DNA of 64,000 nt from Mycobacterium sherrisii (GCF_002102355.1 NZ_LQPT01000020.1:50845-114844), one strand, 5' to 3'. Counted from the stretch's first letter, positions 38,013-56,850 are shown. Notes: generated by a model from the sequence alone, not told the origin. Made by a program: numbers and translations.

Positions 38013-41000
38013 TTACGAGCCGAGTTCTTCGTCGAGGATTGCGAAGAGTTCACTTTCGGTAGCCGTGTGAATGTCTTCGTCATCGGTTCCGTGCAGGTTG
38101 AGGGGGTCCGGGCCGGGACCAAACGTGCTCAGCAGCGCTTGGAGACGGGTGGCGAGATGCGGCTTGTCCTCGGGCTGCCAATCCGGTTGATTGAGCAGTG
38201 TGTGCAGCTCCCGGGTGATGTGATTGAACCGAGCCATCAGGTCGGCGGGTTTGGCGGACCCGGTGTCGGGAGCGGTGGACGCCGCCAAGCGGGAGTCGAG
38301 GTGTTCCGCCAGCGCCGCCGGGGTCGGGTAGTCGAAGATCAGCGTGGGTGAAAGGGTAAGTCCTGTAGCGGTTTTCAGCCGGTTGCGTAGTTCGACCGCG
38401 GTCAGGGAGTCGAAGCCGAGATCCTGGAAGACACTGCCCGCGTTGATGTCTCCGGCGTTGGGACGGCCCAGCACCGTGGCGGCGTTGCGGCAGACCAGTT
38501 CCACCAGTTCGACGTGGCGCTGCCCGGCCGACAGCCCTTGCAGGCGTGCGACCAGGCTGGTCATCGATGCCGAGCTGGTCTCGCTGTCGTCGATGATGCG
38601 GCGAATCGGGCGGGTGACCAGCTGGCTCAGCAGCGGCGGCAGCGACGCGCTGTTGTCCGCCAATGCGCCGGCGTCGATGCGCGCGGCTACCATCGTCGGC
38701 TGCTCGGTGAGCATGGCGGCGTCGAGGAGTCGCAGCGCCTGCTCGGTTGCCATGGGCGCCAGCCCGATTCGGCTCATGCGGGCCTTGTCGCGCTCGTCGA
38801 GGTGTGCGGTCATGCCGCTGGCCTGTTCCCACAACCCCCACGCCACCGACAACCCCGGCAGACCCTGCGCCCGCCGCGCGGCAGCCAGCGCATCAAGAAA
38901 ACTGTTGGCCGCCGCATAATTGCCCTGCCCGGGCGAACCGACAATACCGGCCATCGACGAAAACAACACAAACGCCGACAAATCACGATCACGGGTCAAC
39001 TCGTGCAAATTCCAGGCACCATCAACCTTGGCCCGCAACACCGCATCCACCCGATCCGCCGACAACGAACCAATCAACCCATCATCGAGCACACCCGCAG
39101 CATGAAACACCCCCCGCAACGGAAACCGCGCCGGCAACCCCGCAATCAACTCAGCCACCGCCACACGATCGGCCACATCACAGGCCACCACCGACACCTG
39201 CGCCCCCGCCCCGGTCAACCCCTCCACCACCGCGCTGACACCGTCAGCCTCCCCACCGCGACGACTAACCAACACCACATGCCCCACCCCATACCGAGCC
39301 ACCAGATGCGCAGCCACCGCCGCACCGACCATCCCGGTACCCCCAGTCACCACCACACTGCCGCCAGCCAGGCTGCCCCCCGCCGTCGCAAGCACCCGAT
39401 CCCCCGGACCGTCCGGCAGTGTCAGAACCACCTTGCCGATCTGGCGGGCCTGGCTGACAAACCGATACGCCGCGGACGCCGAACGCACGTCAAAGGCCTT
39501 GCTGGGCAACGGCTTCAACACCCCCGCAGCGAACAGACTCATCAACTCGGTCAGCATCGACGCGATGAGGTCGGGTCCGGCTTCCATCAGGTCGAAAGCG
39601 CGGTAGCGCACACCCTCGGGCATCGCAGCAGGGTCGCGCAGATCGGTCTTACCCATCTCGATGAACCGCCCACCACCGACCAACAACCGCAACGACGCAT
39701 CCAAAAACTCCCCCGCCAACGAGTTGAGCACCACATCCACCCCGGCCCCACCCGTGGTCACCAAAAACTTCTGCTCAAACTCCACACTACGGGTATCACC
39801 AATGTGATCATCATCAAAACCCAACGCCCGCAACACATCCCACTTACCCCGACTGGCAGTGACAAACACCTCCGCACCCCAAAACCGCGCCAACTGCACC
39901 GCCGCCATACCCACCCCACCGGTAGCCGCATGCACCAAGACCCGCTCCCCAGCCCGCACCCCGGCCAACACCGACAACCCATACAACGCCGTCAAAAACA
40001 CCACCGGCACCCCAGCCGCCTGCGCCAACGACCACCCCGCCGGCACCACCGTCACCAACCGCGCATCCACCACCGCCTCAGAACCCACCACCCCCAACAA
40101 ACCCATCACCACATCACCCACGGCAAGCCCCCCAACACCAGAACCCACCTCAACCACCACGCCAGCACCCTCAGCACCGAGTTCACCACCACCGGGATAC
40201 ATCCCCAACGCCACCAACACATCCCGAAAGTTGACCCCCACCGCAGCCACCGCAACCCGCACCTGCCCCGACCCCAACTCGGTGCCAGGCGCCGGAACGA
40301 CCACGACGTCCTCCAAAGTGCCACCCCCACCGGCGGCCAAACGCCAGCCGCCGGCCGGTAATTCGAGCACGGCTCCGGCCCCGACCGCTACCAGTCGCGC
40401 GGCGTGGGCAACACCGGAACGCACCACCAACTGCGGTTCCCCACAACCGATCACATCGCCAATCTCCAACGAACCGTCCGAATCGACCAACACCACCCGA
40501 CCCGGCTGCTCAGCCTGCGCCGCCCGCACCAACCCCCACACCGCCGCACCCGCCAAATCCACCACACCCTCACCGGCCAACCCCACCGCACCACGCGTCA
40601 ACACCACCAACACACGACCATCCGCACCAGCCAACCACGACTGCAACACCCCCAACGCCTCATGCGTGGCCGCATACACCCCCGCCACCGAATCCCCCAA
40701 CGGCGGCTCCCACACCCACACCCCCCCAACACCAACCCCATTGACCTCCACCGACACCGGCGACCAGGCAAGCTCATACAGGCCCCCGGCGCCGCCGGCC
40801 GCGGCGGCCAATGCGGCCGACAGCGCGCCGATCGAGATCGGCCGGACCACCAATTCGCGCACCGACAACACCGGCAACCCGGATCCGTCGGCGAGATCCA
40901 CCGACACCGCGCTGATGCCAACCGGCGCGATCCGCACCCGGACCCGCGACGCGCCCGCGGCATGCAAACAGACGCCCTGCCACGAGAACGGCAACATCGT

Positions 41001-44000
41001 CTCGGCCTGGTCACCGACGACGCCCATCGCGTGCAGGGCCGCGTCCAGTAGCACGGGATGAATCCCGAAGCCGCCGACCGTCACCCCCTCGGGCACGCCG
41101 ACCTCGGCGAAAACGGCGTTGTCCAAGCGCCACATGGCGTGCAGACCCCGGAAGGCCGGACCGTATTCGTAACCACGTTGCGTCAACTGCGGGTAGGCGT
41201 CGGTGACGTCCACCGCGGCGGCCCCGACCGGGGGCCACACCGACAGGTCCGCGGCGGGCTCGGGTTCTGTTGCGCTCAGCGTGCCTTGCGCGTGCAGCAC
41301 CCAGGCCGAATCCGGCGCCGCGCCACGCGAATACACCCACACGGCCCGCGCGCCGGACTCGCCCGCGGCATCCACGACGACCTGCACGCGGGCGTTGACT
41401 CCCGACGGCAATACCAGCGGCCCCAGCAGGGTGAGCTCTTCCACCACCGAGCAGCCGACCTCGTCCCCGGCCCGCAACGCCAATTCGACAAAACCCGCAC
41501 CGGGGAACAGCATCACTCCGTCGACGATGTGGTCGGCCAGCCACGGCGCGCCGCCCACCGACAGTGAACCCGTCAGCACGACGCCGCCGGAGTCGGGTCG
41601 CTGGACCACGGCACCCAGCAAGCCGTGTTCGGCGCCGGTCACACCCAGCGCGTGCGGATCGCCGCCGCCGGCCTGAACCGGTGGCAACCAAAATCGCCGG
41701 CCCTGAAAGGCGTAGGTCGGCAAGTCGACCGGCGCGGCACCGGGGAAGACCGAGAGCCAATCGACCGCCACGCCCGTGGCGTGCGCCTGGCCCGCGGACA
41801 GCCAGAACCTGTCCAGCCCGCCGTCGTCGCGACCGAGCGTCGGAATCACGACCGGTTCCATGGTGTTTCGCGTGGCGATCGTGTCTTCGATCCCGGCGAT
41901 CAGCACCGGATGCGGGCTTGACTCGATGAAAACCTGATACCCGGCCCCGCCGGCGGTGCGCAGCGCCTGTTCGAACTGCACCGTCTGGCGGATGCTGCGG
42001 TACCAGTAGTCGGCGTCCAGGTCGGCGGTGTCGATGGGTTCACCGGTGACGGTCGAGATGAAGGTCACCGGCGACGAGCGCGGCGCGATACCGGCCAGCG
42101 CCTGGGTGAGCGGTTCGCGGATCGGCTCGACCTGCGCCGAATGCGACGCGTAGTCGACGTCGATGCGTCGGGCGCGGATGTCGGTGCTCTCGCAACGCCG
42201 CATCAACTCGTCGAGCGCTTCGACCGCACCGGACACGACGACGGCCGAAATGCCGTTGACCGCAGCGATGTTGAGCCGGCCATCGGAGGGCTCCAGCAGT
42301 TCACGGGCCCGCGTCACCCCGCAGGCCAGCGAGACCATGCCGCCCGACCCCGACAGCCGCAGTAACAGGCGGCTGCGCAGCGCCACCACCCGGGCGGCGT
42401 CGTCCAGGGACAGCGCGCCGGCCACATAGGCCGCGGCGATCTCGCCCTGTGAATGTCCGATGACCGCGTCGGGGTGCACACCGACCGAACGCCACAACGC
42501 CGCCAGCGACACCATCATCGCCCACAACACCGGCTGCACCACGTCCACCCGGTCCAGACCCGGCGCGCCCGGCGCGCCGCGGATCACGTCGATCAACGAC
42601 CAGTCCAGGTATTCGCCGAGCGCCTTGTCGCAGCGGTTCACGTGCTCGCCGAATACCGGTGCGGTGTCGAGCAATTGGGCGCCCATGCCGAGCCACTGCG
42701 ATCCCTGGCCGGGGAACACGAACACCGTCTTGCCGACGCCACGGGCGCGACCGGCCACGACGTTGGGGCCCGGCTCACCGGCGGCGAGTCCGGCCAGCCC
42801 CGCGGCCAGCAGGTCGCGGTCGCCCACGACCACCGCCCGGTGCTCGAACGTCGACCGCGTCGACACCAGCGAGAACCCGACATCGTCGACGTCGAGGTCG
42901 GGTTCGGCCTGCACACGCTCCAGCAACCGCTGCGCCTGCCCGGCCAGCGCCTCCGGGGAACGCGCCGACAGCACCCACGGAACCGGGCGCGAATCGTTAT
43001 TTGCAGTACTGTCAACGCCTTTCGAAGGCGTAGGGACGGCCGGCGGCTGTTCCAGGATGACGTGCGCGTTCGTGCCGCTGATCCCGAACGAGGACACCCC
43101 GGCGCGGCGCGGCCGGTCCCGCGCCGGCCACGGCTGTTGATCGGTCAGCAGGGCCACCGCGCCGGGCGACCAATCCACATGCGGCGTCGGCACATCCACG
43201 TGCAGCGTCTTGGGCATGACGCCGTGCCGCATCGCCTGCACCATCTTGATGACGCCCGCCACCCCGGCGGCTGCCGACGTGTGGCCCATGTTGGACTTGA
43301 TCGACCCCAGCCACAACGGCCGGCCGGCGGGCCGGTCCTGTCCGTAGGTGGCCAGGATCGCTTGGGCCTCAATGGGATCGCCGAGCGTGGTCCCGGTGCC
43401 GTGGCCCTCGACCAGATCGACGTCGGCGGTGCCCAGCCGGGCGCTTTCCAGTGCCGCGCGGATCACGCGTTGCTGTGCGGGTCCATTGGGCGTGGCCAGT
43501 CCGTTGGAGGCACCATCCTGGTTGACCGCCGAGCCGCGTACCAGCGCCAGCACCCGGTGGCCCAACCGCCGCGCGTCGGCCAACCGCTCCAGCACCAGCG
43601 CGCCGACCCCCTCGGAGAACCCGGTTCCGTCGGCGGCCCCCGCATACGCCTTGCATCGGCCGTCGGGAGACAGCGCGCGCTGCCGGCTGAACTCCACGAA
43701 CATCGCCGGCGTGGCCATCACCGTCACACCGCCGACCAGCGCCAGGTCGCATTCGCCTGATCGCAGTGCGCGGGCGGCCAGATGCAATGCCACCAGCGAC
43801 GACGAGCACGCGGTGTCCACCGAGACGGCCGGACCCTGAAGGCCCAGCGAATACGCGACGCGTCCGGAGGCGACGCTCAGCGTCGAACCGCGCAGCCCGT
43901 ACCGTTCCAGGTCCCCGGGCACCCGACCCTGGCCGCCGTAGGAGCCGTGGAAAATGCCGGCGAACACGCCCGTCGCCGAGCCGCGCAGGCCGAGCGGGTC

Positions 44001-44423
44001 GATGCCGGCCCGCTCCAGCGCCTCCCACGACACTTCCAGCAGCAATCGCTGTTGCGGATCCATCGCCAGCGCCTCGCTCGGCGCGATCCCGAAGAACGCC
44101 GCGTCGAAATCGGCTACGTGCGAGAGGAATCCGCCGCTGCGGGTGTAGGACTTTCCCGTCGCGTCGGGATCGGGGTCGAACAGTGCGGCCAGGTCCCAGC
44201 CGCGATCGGCCGGGAACTCCGACACCACGTCGCGGCCCTCGGCGACCATGTCCCACAAGGCTTCCGGGGAATCGATGCCGCCCGGATAGCGGCAGGCCAT
44301 GCCCACCAGCGCCAGCGGTTCACTGGCCGCGGCCAGATACTCGCGGTTTTCCCGCTTCAGCCGCTCGTTGTCCTTCAGCGATGCCCGCAGGGCCCCGATC
44401 AGCTCGTCGGAACTGCTAGTCAT
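38013..44423 (-). CDS. pks7: Type I polyketide synthase Pks7: KS-AT-DH-ER-KR-ACP
   Basis: A 2136-residue, fully reducing module. It has an N-terminal docking helix ([25 protein letters not shown]), KS with C206, AT with S658 (GHSQGE) and YASH at 758-761 (methylmalonyl type), then DH, ER, KR and ACP as in Pks8/17, and a C-terminal docking tail ending [14 protein letters not shown]. The predicted product step adds a saturated methyl-branched unit. ATG 44423 gives the family start [10 protein letters not shown]; the frame is open to 44471. It lies 60 bp after pks10 and 17 bp before pks8/17. The DH-to-KR segment lies in the 2.8-kb block shared with pks8/17. Confidence 0.94.
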   Translation of the reverse strand: MTSSSDELIGALRASLKDNERLKRENREYLAAASEPLALVGMACRYPGGIDSPEALWDMVAEGRDVVSEFPADRGWDLAALFDPDPDATGKSYTRSGGFLSHVADFDAAFFGIAPSEALAMDPQQRLLLEVSWEALERAGIDPLGLRGSATGVFAGIFHGSYGGQGRVPGDLERYGLRGSTLSVASGRVAYSLGLQGPAVSVDTACSSSLVALHLAARALRSGECDLALVGGVTVMATPAMFVEFSRQRALSPDGRCKAYAGAADGTGFSEGVGALVLERLADARRLGHRVLALVRGSAVNQDGASNGLATPNGPAQQRVIRAALESARLGTADVDLVEGHGTGTTLGDPIEAQAILATYGQDRPAGRPLWLGSIKSNMGHTSAAAGVAGVIKMVQAMRHGVMPKTLHVDVPTPHVDWSPGAVALLTDQQPWPARDRPRRAGVSSFGISGTNAHVILEQPPAVPTPSKGVDSTANNDSRPVPWVLSARSPEALAGQAQRLLERVQAEPDLDVDDVGFSLVSTRSTFEHRAVVVGDRDLLAAGLAGLAAGEPGPNVVAGRARGVGKTVFVFPGQGSQWLGMGAQLLDTAPVFGEHVNRCDKALGEYLDWSLIDVIRGAPGAPGLDRVDVVQPVLWAMMVSLAALWRSVGVHPDAVIGHSQGEIAAAYVAGALSLDDAARVVALRSRLLLRLSGSGGMVSLACGVTRARELLEPSDGRLNIAAVNGISAVVVSGAVEALDELMRRCESTDIRARRIDVDYASHSAQVEPIREPLTQALAGIAPRSSPVTFISTVTGEPIDTADLDADYWYRSIRQTVQFEQALRTAGGAGYQVFIESSPHPVLIAGIEDTIATRNTMEPVVIPTLGRDDGGLDRFWLSAGQAHATGVAVDWLSVFPGAAPVDLPTYAFQGRRFWLPPVQAGGGDPHALGVTGAEHGLLGAVVQRPDSGGVVLTGSLSVGGAPWLADHIVDGVMLFPGAGFVELALRAGDEVGCSVVEELTLLGPLVLPSGVNARVQVVVDAAGESGARAVWVYSRGAAPDSAWVLHAQGTLSATEPEPAADLSVWPPVGAAAVDVTDAYPQLTQRGYEYGPAFRGLHAMWRLDNAVFAEVGVPEGVTVGGFGIHPVLLDAALHAMGVVGDQAETMLPFSWQGVCLHAAGASRVRVRIAPVGISAVSVDLADGSGLPVLSVRELVVRPISIGALSAALAAAAGGAGGLYELAWSPVSVEVNGVGVGGVWVWEPPLGDSVAGVYAATHEALGVLQSWLAGADGRVLVVLTRGAVGLAGEGVVDLAGAAVWGLVRAAQAEQPGRVVLVDSDGSLEIGDVIGCGEPQLVVRSGVAHAARLVAVGAGAVLELPAGGWRLAAGGGGTLEDVVVVPAPGTELGSGQVRVAVAAVGVNFRDVLVALGMYPGGGELGAEGAGVVVEVGSGVGGLAVGDVVMGLLGVVGSEAVVDARLVTVVPAGWSLAQAAGVPVVFLTALYGLSVLAGVRAGERVLVHAATGGVGMAAVQLARFWGAEVFVTASRGKWDVLRALGFDDDHIGDTRSVEFEQKFLVTTGGAGVDVVLNSLAGEFLDASLRLLVGGGRFIEMGKTDLRDPAAMPEGVRYRAFDLMEAGPDLIASMLTELMSLFAAGVLKPLPSKAFDVRSASAAYRFVSQARQIGKVVLTLPDGPGDRVLATAGGSLAGGSVVVTGGTGMVGAAVAAHLVARYGVGHVVLVSRRGGEADGVSAVVEGLTGAGAQVSVVACDVADRVAVAELIAGLPARFPLRGVFHAAGVLDDGLIGSLSADRVDAVLRAKVDGAWNLHELTRDRDLSAFVLFSSMAGIVGSPGQGNYAAANSFLDALAAARRAQGLPGLSVAWGLWEQASGMTAHLDERDKARMSRIGLAPMATEQALRLLDAAMLTEQPTMVAARIDAGALADNSASLPPLLSQLVTRPIRRIIDDSETSSASMTSLVARLQGLSAGQRHVELVELVCRNAATVLGRPNAGDINAGSVFQDLGFDSLTAVELRNRLKTATGLTLSPTLIFDYPTPAALAEHLDSRLAASTAPDTGSAKPADLMARFNHITRELHTLLNQPDWQPEDKPHLATRLQALLSTFGPGPDPLNLHGTDDEDIHTATESELFAILDEELGS
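38308..38429 (-). repeat. Second homology tract, ACP region of pks7
   Basis: Partner of 31934-32055. It shows a second, slightly older or shorter exchange tract downstream of the main shared block, with four differences over 122 bp. Confidence 0.85.
38755..41597 (-). repeat. 2,843-bp block shared with pks8/17 (copy in pks7)
   Basis: Partner of 32372-35214. The left edge is where pks8/17 reads C (32371) against G (38754). The right edge is where pks8/17 reads C (35215) against T (41598). The identity includes synonymous positions, so it reflects recent DNA-level copying rather than protein selection. Confidence 0.93.
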
Positions 44424-44483
44424 GCGACCCGACCCTCTCGTGCTGCCCGGCCGCGCGGTGCAGCGACTCACGCTCGACTTGCA

Positions 44484-45545
44484 TCAGTGCCAGCGCAGCA
44501 ATACCAGCTCCGAACAGAAGCCGGGTCCCATCGCAAGCATCAGGCCCGGACTGCCGCTGGGCGGTGGTTTGGCCAGGGTGTCGCGCAGCACGTGCAGCAC
44601 CGACGCCGACGACAGGTTGCCGATTTCGCCGAGCGAGCGCCAGGTCAGTTCCAGCGCCTCCGGGGGCAGGCTGAGCGCGGCGTTGATCGCCTCGACGACC
44701 TTGGGGCCGCCGGGATGGCTGACGAAGGCGCCGATGTCGGTCGTGGTCAGCCCGTGCGACCCAAGGAACGCGGTGACGTCGTCTTCGATGTATTGCTCGA
44801 CGACGGCGGCGACGTCTTTCGACAGGACCAACTCGAAGCCGGTGGTGCCGACGTCGTAGCCCATCGTGCGCAGCGAATCGGGGTACAGGTGGCCGCGCGA
44901 ATCCAGGACGTCGGGGCCGTGTGCGTCGATCTCCGCGGCGCGGCGGTCGCCGACCGCGACCACCGCCGCGGCCCCGTCAGCAAACAACGCGCTGCCGACC
45001 AGCCCGGCGAGCGACGGCTTGTAGCCCGGATAGGTCAAGGAGCACAGTTCCACCGAGATCAGCGCGGCCGCACCGTCGGGAACGCCGCGCAGGTAGTCAT
45101 TGAGGCGGGCCACACCGGCCGCGCCGGCGACGCAGCCCAGCCCGAACAGCGGGACCCGGCGGACGTCCTCGCGCAGTCCGACCCGCCCGGCGATCCGGGC
45201 GTCGATCGACGGGACGGCCAGCCCGGTGACCGTCGTCGTGATCAGCACGTCGAGATCGCGCGGATGCACCCCGGCCTCGTCGAGTGCGCCCGTCAGCGCC
45301 TCACAGCCCAGCTCAACGGCGTTGTCGATATAGATCTGATTCGCCACCCCGAAGTCGGTCAGGGACGGGTACCGCTCCAGCGGAATCACCAAGTGACGAC
45401 TGTTGACCTTCGCGCTGGTGTGCAGCTGCCGAACGATGTCCTCGTAGCCCTCGAACTCGGGGATGCTGACGAAGAAATCCGTGAGTTCGCGCTGCGAGTA
45501 GCGATACGGAGGCAAGGCACCGTAGACGCCGGCGATGACGCTCAT
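44484..45545 (-). CDS. pks10: Type III polyketide synthase Pks10
   Basis: A 353-residue chalcone-synthase-like enzyme, the M. tuberculosis Pks10 length. The triad is C138 (LFGLGCVAG), H277 ([10 protein letters not shown]) and N310 ([10 protein letters not shown]). ATG 45545 is preceded by AAGGGGGG, a strong ribosome binding site. It is a clear paralogue of Pks11, sharing HVLRDTxAKPPPxGSPGL and the ELVLLRWH end. It is the first gene of the polyketide set, with 60 bp to pks7. Type III enzymes of this clade make alkyl pyrones or phenolic lipids from fatty acyl starters. Confidence 0.95.
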   Translation of the reverse strand: MSVIAGVYGALPPYRYSQRELTDFFVSIPEFEGYEDIVRQLHTSAKVNSRHLVIPLERYPSLTDFGVANQIYIDNAVELGCEALTGALDEAGVHPRDLDVLITTTVTGLAVPSIDARIAGRVGLREDVRRVPLFGLGCVAGAAGVARLNDYLRGVPDGAAALISVELCSLTYPGYKPSLAGLVGSALFADGAAAVVAVGDRRAAEIDAHGPDVLDSRGHLYPDSLRTMGYDVGTTGFELVLSKDVAAVVEQYIEDDVTAFLGSHGLTTTDIGAFVSHPGGPKVVEAINAALSLPPEALELTWRSLGEIGNLSSASVLHVLRDTLAKPPPSGSPGLMLAMGPGFCSELVLLRWH

Positions 45546-45689
45546 CGGCCCCCCTTGGTAATAACAGACATGTTCAGCCGTTCAACCTTAACGCGATTAG
45601 CTGGGAGTTTAGCCCTCTTGGCGGACCAATGCCGAGACCAGCGGGCCCAACAAGACGGCGCCAGCAAACCGCAGGTTGCGCGGTGGGAC

Positions 45690-48331
<2,642 letters not shown>

Positions 48332-48358
48332 GAATCAATCTCCAGTCTTTTTCCAGTG

Positions 48359-51019
<2,661 letters not shown>

Positions 51020-51023
<4 letters not shown>

Positions 51024-51906
51024 GCGGGCACCACCTTGGTGCCGGTGCCCGCGTTGGTGAACAGCTCCACCAGCACGCAGTGCTCGACCCGGCCGTCGAT
51101 GACGTGGGCGCTGGGCACGCCCCCCGAGACGGCGCGCAGACACGCCTCGATTTTGGGAATCATCCCCGCCTCCAAAGTCGGTAGCAGTTGCGCCAGCGTG
51201 GCGGTGTCGATTTCGCTGACCAGGGAGTCGCGGTCCGGCCAGCTGGTGTAGAGGCCCTCCACATCGGTGAGCATCAACAGCTTTTCGGCACCGAGCGCTT
51301 CGGCCAGCGCGGCCGCGGCGGTGTCGGCGTTGATGTTGTGCACCACGCCCTCGGCGTCCGGCGCGAGTGTGGACACCACCGGGATGCGCCGTGCCGCAAT
51401 CAAATCCAGCACCGCGGCGGCGTTGACCTTGTCGACATCGCCGACCAGGCCGATGTCGGTGACCACGCCGTCGACCGTGACGCTGCGCCGCACCGCGGTG
51501 AACAGCTGCGCGTCCTCACCGGTGATGCCGACGGCGTAGGGCCCGTACGCGTTGATCATGTTGACCAGCTCGCGGCCCACCTGGCCGAACAGCACCATCC
51601 GCGCGACGTCGAGCACCTCCGGTGTGGTGACCCGGAATCCGCCCTTGAAGCCGCCCTTGTCGATGCCGAGACGGCGCAGCATGGCGGTGATCTGGGGGCC
51701 GCCGCCGTGCACGACGACGGGATGAATTCCGCAGTTGCGCAGGAAGGCCATGTCGGCGGCGAACGCTCGGCGCAGGGACTCGTCGGTCATCGCGTTGCCG
51801 CCGTACTTGACGACAACGATCCGCCCGTGCAGCTGCTGAAGCCACGGCAGCGCTTCGGCCAGCACCTGGGCCTTGACCTGGGTGGGTAGTTCACCGGTGT
51901 TGGTCG

Positions 51907-51910
<4 letters not shown>
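51020..51910 (-). CDS. argB: Acetylglutamate kinase
   Basis: A 296-residue amino-acid kinase. The phosphate-binding lysine is in VVKYGGNAM, and the substrate loop is [17 protein letters not shown]. The C-terminal [19 protein letters not shown] carries the second lysine region. ATG 51910 overlaps the argJ stop (ATGA). An open stretch upstream of it belongs to argJ in another frame. The enzyme is usually the feedback-controlled step. Confidence 0.97.
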
Positions 51911-54230
<2,320 letters not shown>

Positions 54231-54240
54231 GCCTGGTGTC

Positions 54241-54281
54241 AGGCCCGCAGTTCGGCGCCGACGGCCGCGGCGGCGCGGCGG
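54241..54281. repeat. 41-bp direct repeat, displaced pheT 3' end (att-like)
   Basis: A perfect copy of 59824-59864, the last 13 codons of pheT. Read on the minus strand it still encodes [11 protein letters not shown] followed by a stop, but the stop is TGA rather than the TAA of the intact gene. It marks the argC-proximal edge of the inserted cassette. Confidence 0.9.
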
Positions 54282-54307
54282 CAAAACCGTTGTGATGCAC
54301 GTCGGCA

Positions 54308-54976
54308 TCAGCCGGTGCACAGTCGGTAGCCCATCCCGCGGACAGTTTGAATCCGGTCCGCTCCGAGTTTGCGCCGCAGGTAACGGACGTAGACATCGGC
54401 GATGTTAGAGCCGGGGTCGAAATCGAATCCCCAAACGTGTGATAGCAGCTGTTCGCGGGAGAGCACCTGGTCCGGGTGTCGGAAGAACAGCTCGGCGAGC
54501 AGGAACTCCCGGGCGGTCAGGTCGATTGCGGTGTTTCCCAGATAGGCCCGCCGGGTGCGCAGATCAAGACGAAGGTCCCCGGCGATGAGGACGTTCGCTT
54601 CCGCCGGTGTGGCGCTTTCGGTGCGCAACCGCAGCCGCACTCGCGCAAGCAGCTCCTCGAACTCAAACGGCTTGGTGATGTAGTCGTCTGCGCCGCTGCT
54701 GAGTCCTGCTACCGTGTCCGGCACGCTGTCCCGGGCGGTCAAGATCACCACCGGCAGGGTGGACCGCGCTTCGCGAATGCGACGCAGCACGGTGAACCCG
54801 TTTGCCAGGGGTAAGCCGATGTCCAGCAGTAGCAGGTCGTAGTCTCCGTGAACCGCGCGGATGTAGGCGGACTCGCCATCGCCGACCGTGGTGGTGACGA
54901 AGCCGTTGCTGCGCAGTCCGCGCTCCAGGAAGGAAGCGATGCGTTCTTCGTCCTCGGCGATCAGGATGCGGTTCAC
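54308..54976 (-). CDS. OmpR-family response regulator
   Basis: A 222-residue two-component regulator. The receiver domain spans 1-120, with acidic pair D9/E10, phosphorylation site D52 (LLLLDIGLP) and K102 (YITKPFEF). The winged-helix output domain follows (LTAREFLLAELFFRHPDQVLSREQLLSHVWG...VDVYVRYLRRKLGADRIQTVRGMGYRL-type). ATG 54976 overlaps the kinase stop by 4 bp. It is a candidate binder of the two ATGAGA-N4-TCTCAT sites in the cassette's divergent promoter. Confidence 0.94.
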   Translation of the reverse strand: MNRILIAEDEERIASFLERGLRSNGFVTTTVGDGESAYIRAVHGDYDLLLLDIGLPLANGFTVLRRIREARSTLPVVILTARDSVPDTVAGLSSGADDYITKPFEFEELLARVRLRLRTESATPAEANVLIAGDLRLDLRTRRAYLGNTAIDLTAREFLLAELFFRHPDQVLSREQLLSHVWGFDFDPGSNIADVYVRYLRRKLGADRIQTVRGMGYRLCTG

Positions 54977-56448
54977 TGGCTTATCCTCCTCGGTTCGTGA
55001 TCGATTACCGCCGGTGCGGCGGGTGGCAGTTCCAGCACGAAGGTGGCCCCGCGGCTCTGGCCGTCGGTCAGCCGGACGTCGCCGCCGTGCGCGCGGGCGA
55101 TCGACTCGACGATGGCAAGCCCGAGTCCGGAGCCCTCGGTGCGGCGCTGGTCGTTACCGCGGGCGAAGCGCTCGAATATCCGGCTGCGCTCGGCTTGCGG
55201 GACGCCGGTGCCAGCATCGGAGACCCACAACTGGGTACCGTCGTGTGCAGCTCGTGCTCCGACCGCGATCCGGTCACCGTTCTGTGTATGCCGGACGGCG
55301 TTGGCGACGAGCTGCATCAGCGCTTGGGTCAGTCGTTGGCCGTCGGCGACGATCACTGCGTCTGCCACCTCGTCGACCCGCCATTGGCGATCGGCCAGGG
55401 GGCGTGCCTTGGCCACCACGTCGACCACCAGGTCGGTCAGGTTCACCGGGCCAACAGTGAGGAAGTCCGGGCGTGCGCTTTTGGCCAGCAGCAGCAAATC
55501 GTCGACGAACCGGTTCATTCGCTGCAGCTCGTCAAGCACCAGCGCGGTGGTCTCGGCGCGTTGCGCCGGGTCATCGCCCATCAGCTCCAGATGTCCGCGG
55601 ATGACGGTGATCGGCGTACGTAGTTCGTGCGCGGCGTCGTCGAGAAACTCGCGCTGCGCGATGAACGCTGTCTCCAGTCGGTCGAGCATGTGGTTGAAGG
55701 TGCGGGCCAGCTGAGCCACGTCGTCATTGCCGACCACATCGATGCGGTCTTTCAGGTCGGATTCGCTGATGCCCTCGGCGGTGGCCCGTACCAGTCGGAT
55801 CGGCCCCAGCACTTGCCCGGCAACCAGCCAGCACGCCACCGCTGCCATCAACAGGGCAGCCGCGGCCACGGCGGCGATCGCAGTGACCGCACGGTTGAGC
55901 GGCCGGGCCAATACGTCGCGAAACTCCAGCATCACCAGCGAGGCCCGCGGCGGTGAGTCACCGACCCGCACCGGCAGCACCGCGTAGCGGACCCTTCCGG
56001 CACTGCTGTTCGCCCAGCCATGGATAGGTTGCCTGGCGTTCGCCGCCATCGCCACGAATGCCTGGTCGATGTCCATCCGGGCCGGGGGGACACCGGGGCT
56101 GCGGCGCTGCGGAACACCGTCGACCATGGTGAAGAACTCCTCCGAGGCGCCGTCCGGCAAGTTGCGCCGCAACCAGGCCGTCAGCAGATCCTCCGGGCGA
56201 GGATAACGGGCCGACTCAGACGTCGCGAACGAGTGGAACTTGAAAGCCTCGTGGGTCAGTTCGTCATCGACCATCGCGTCCGCGCGGGCCGACAACACCT
56301 GCCAGGCGGCGATGACCAGCACGGTCAGCGCCAGCGCCAGCACACCTACCGTCCAACCGATGATCTTGACTCGCGCGCTGACCACCAACCGGTGGCTAAT
56401 CATTGCGGCCAGACCCGCCAGACGTGGTCGCACCTGATCAGCCGCCAT
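54973..56448 (-). CDS. Membrane sensor histidine kinase
   Basis: About 491 residues from ATG 56448. There are two transmembrane helices (IIGWTVGVLALALTVLVIAAW and AVTAIAAVAAAALLMAAVACWLV) around an extracytoplasmic sensor loop of some 150 residues, then a HAMP segment, the phosphoacceptor motif FLDDAAHELRTPITV, N-box LVANAVRHT, G1 VSDAGTGVP and G2 GSGLGLAIV. The kinase is complete. The frame is open to 56646, but that would overlap most of the small upstream gene; ATG 56448 overlaps it by only 11 bp. ATG 56403 is a second option. The signal is unknown. Confidence 0.88.
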   Translation of the reverse strand: MAADQVRPRLAGLAAMISHRLVVSARVKIIGWTVGVLALALTVLVIAAWQVLSARADAMVDDELTHEAFKFHSFATSESARYPRPEDLLTAWLRRNLPDGASEEFFTMVDGVPQRRSPGVPPARMDIDQAFVAMAANARQPIHGWANSSAGRVRYAVLPVRVGDSPPRASLVMLEFRDVLARPLNRAVTAIAAVAAAALLMAAVACWLVAGQVLGPIRLVRATAEGISESDLKDRIDVVGNDDVAQLARTFNHMLDRLETAFIAQREFLDDAAHELRTPITVIRGHLELMGDDPAQRAETTALVLDELQRMNRFVDDLLLLAKSARPDFLTVGPVNLTDLVVDVVAKARPLADRQWRVDEVADAVIVADGQRLTQALMQLVANAVRHTQNGDRIAVGARAAHDGTQLWVSDAGTGVPQAERSRIFERFARGNDQRRTEGSGLGLAIVESIARAHGGDVRLTDGQSRGATFVLELPPAAPAVIDHEPRRISQ

Positions 56449-56791
56449 GTTCGTGTTCGCCGTGGTCGCCGATGTCAAGATCGTCGTCCGGTTCGTGGTC
56501 AGTGTCATCGTCGTGCCCGGCGCCCAGCGGTGGCCTGGGTGAGATTTGCAGGGCCCCGCCGCCGGGCGCCGGCGTCTTGCTGCTCGGCGGCGGGAGTAGT
56601 GACGGTCGCTCGGCAGGGACCGGAACCGGTGTGGCCGTGGGTGCACTCGCCGGGCCGCCAGCGGGAATGATCACCACACCGCCCAGCTCCGGTGCCGACC
56701 GCCGGACGAGCCAGCCCGGCAAGGCCATCGCTGCGACCAGGCCGACGACGGCGATGGCCAGGCAAATCGCCCGCGAGGTACGCATGCTCAC
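56438..56791 (-). CDS. Small membrane-anchored/secreted protein with His/Asp-rich tail
   Basis: A 117-residue protein. An N-terminal signal-anchor (AICLAIAVVGLVAAMALPGWLV) is followed by a proline-rich extended region (PTATPVPVPAERPSLLPPPSS) and a C-terminus dense in Asp, His and Glu (GHDDDTDHEPDDDLDIGDHGEHEHGG, about residues 92-117) that could bind divalent metal. The start is GTG 56791 or ATG 56785. It is the first gene of the kinase/regulator unit and overlaps the kinase gene, so it is a candidate accessory factor for signal sensing. No family recognised. Confidence 0.7.
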   Translation of the reverse strand: MSMRTSRAICLAIAVVGLVAAMALPGWLVRRSAPELGGVVIIPAGGPASAPTATPVPVPAERPSLLPPPSSKTPAPGGGALQISPRPPLGAGHDDDTDHEPDDDLDIGDHGEHEHGG

Positions 56792-56826
56792 CAGTCTGTG
56801 ATCCTCGGCGAAGACTCAGATTGACA

Positions 56827-56850
56827 GAAGATGAGAAAGTTCTCATCTTC
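56827..56850. promoter_or_regulatory. Operator candidate 1: 11-bp-arm palindrome
   Basis: A perfect inverted repeat with 11-bp arms and a 2-nt centre (GAAGATGAGAA-AG-TTCTCATCTTC). Its core ATGAGA-N4-TCTCAT is at 56831-56846. It lies 36 bp upstream of the small-protein start and immediately next to a TTGACA (56821-56826), between the cassette's divergent genes. Confidence 0.65.
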
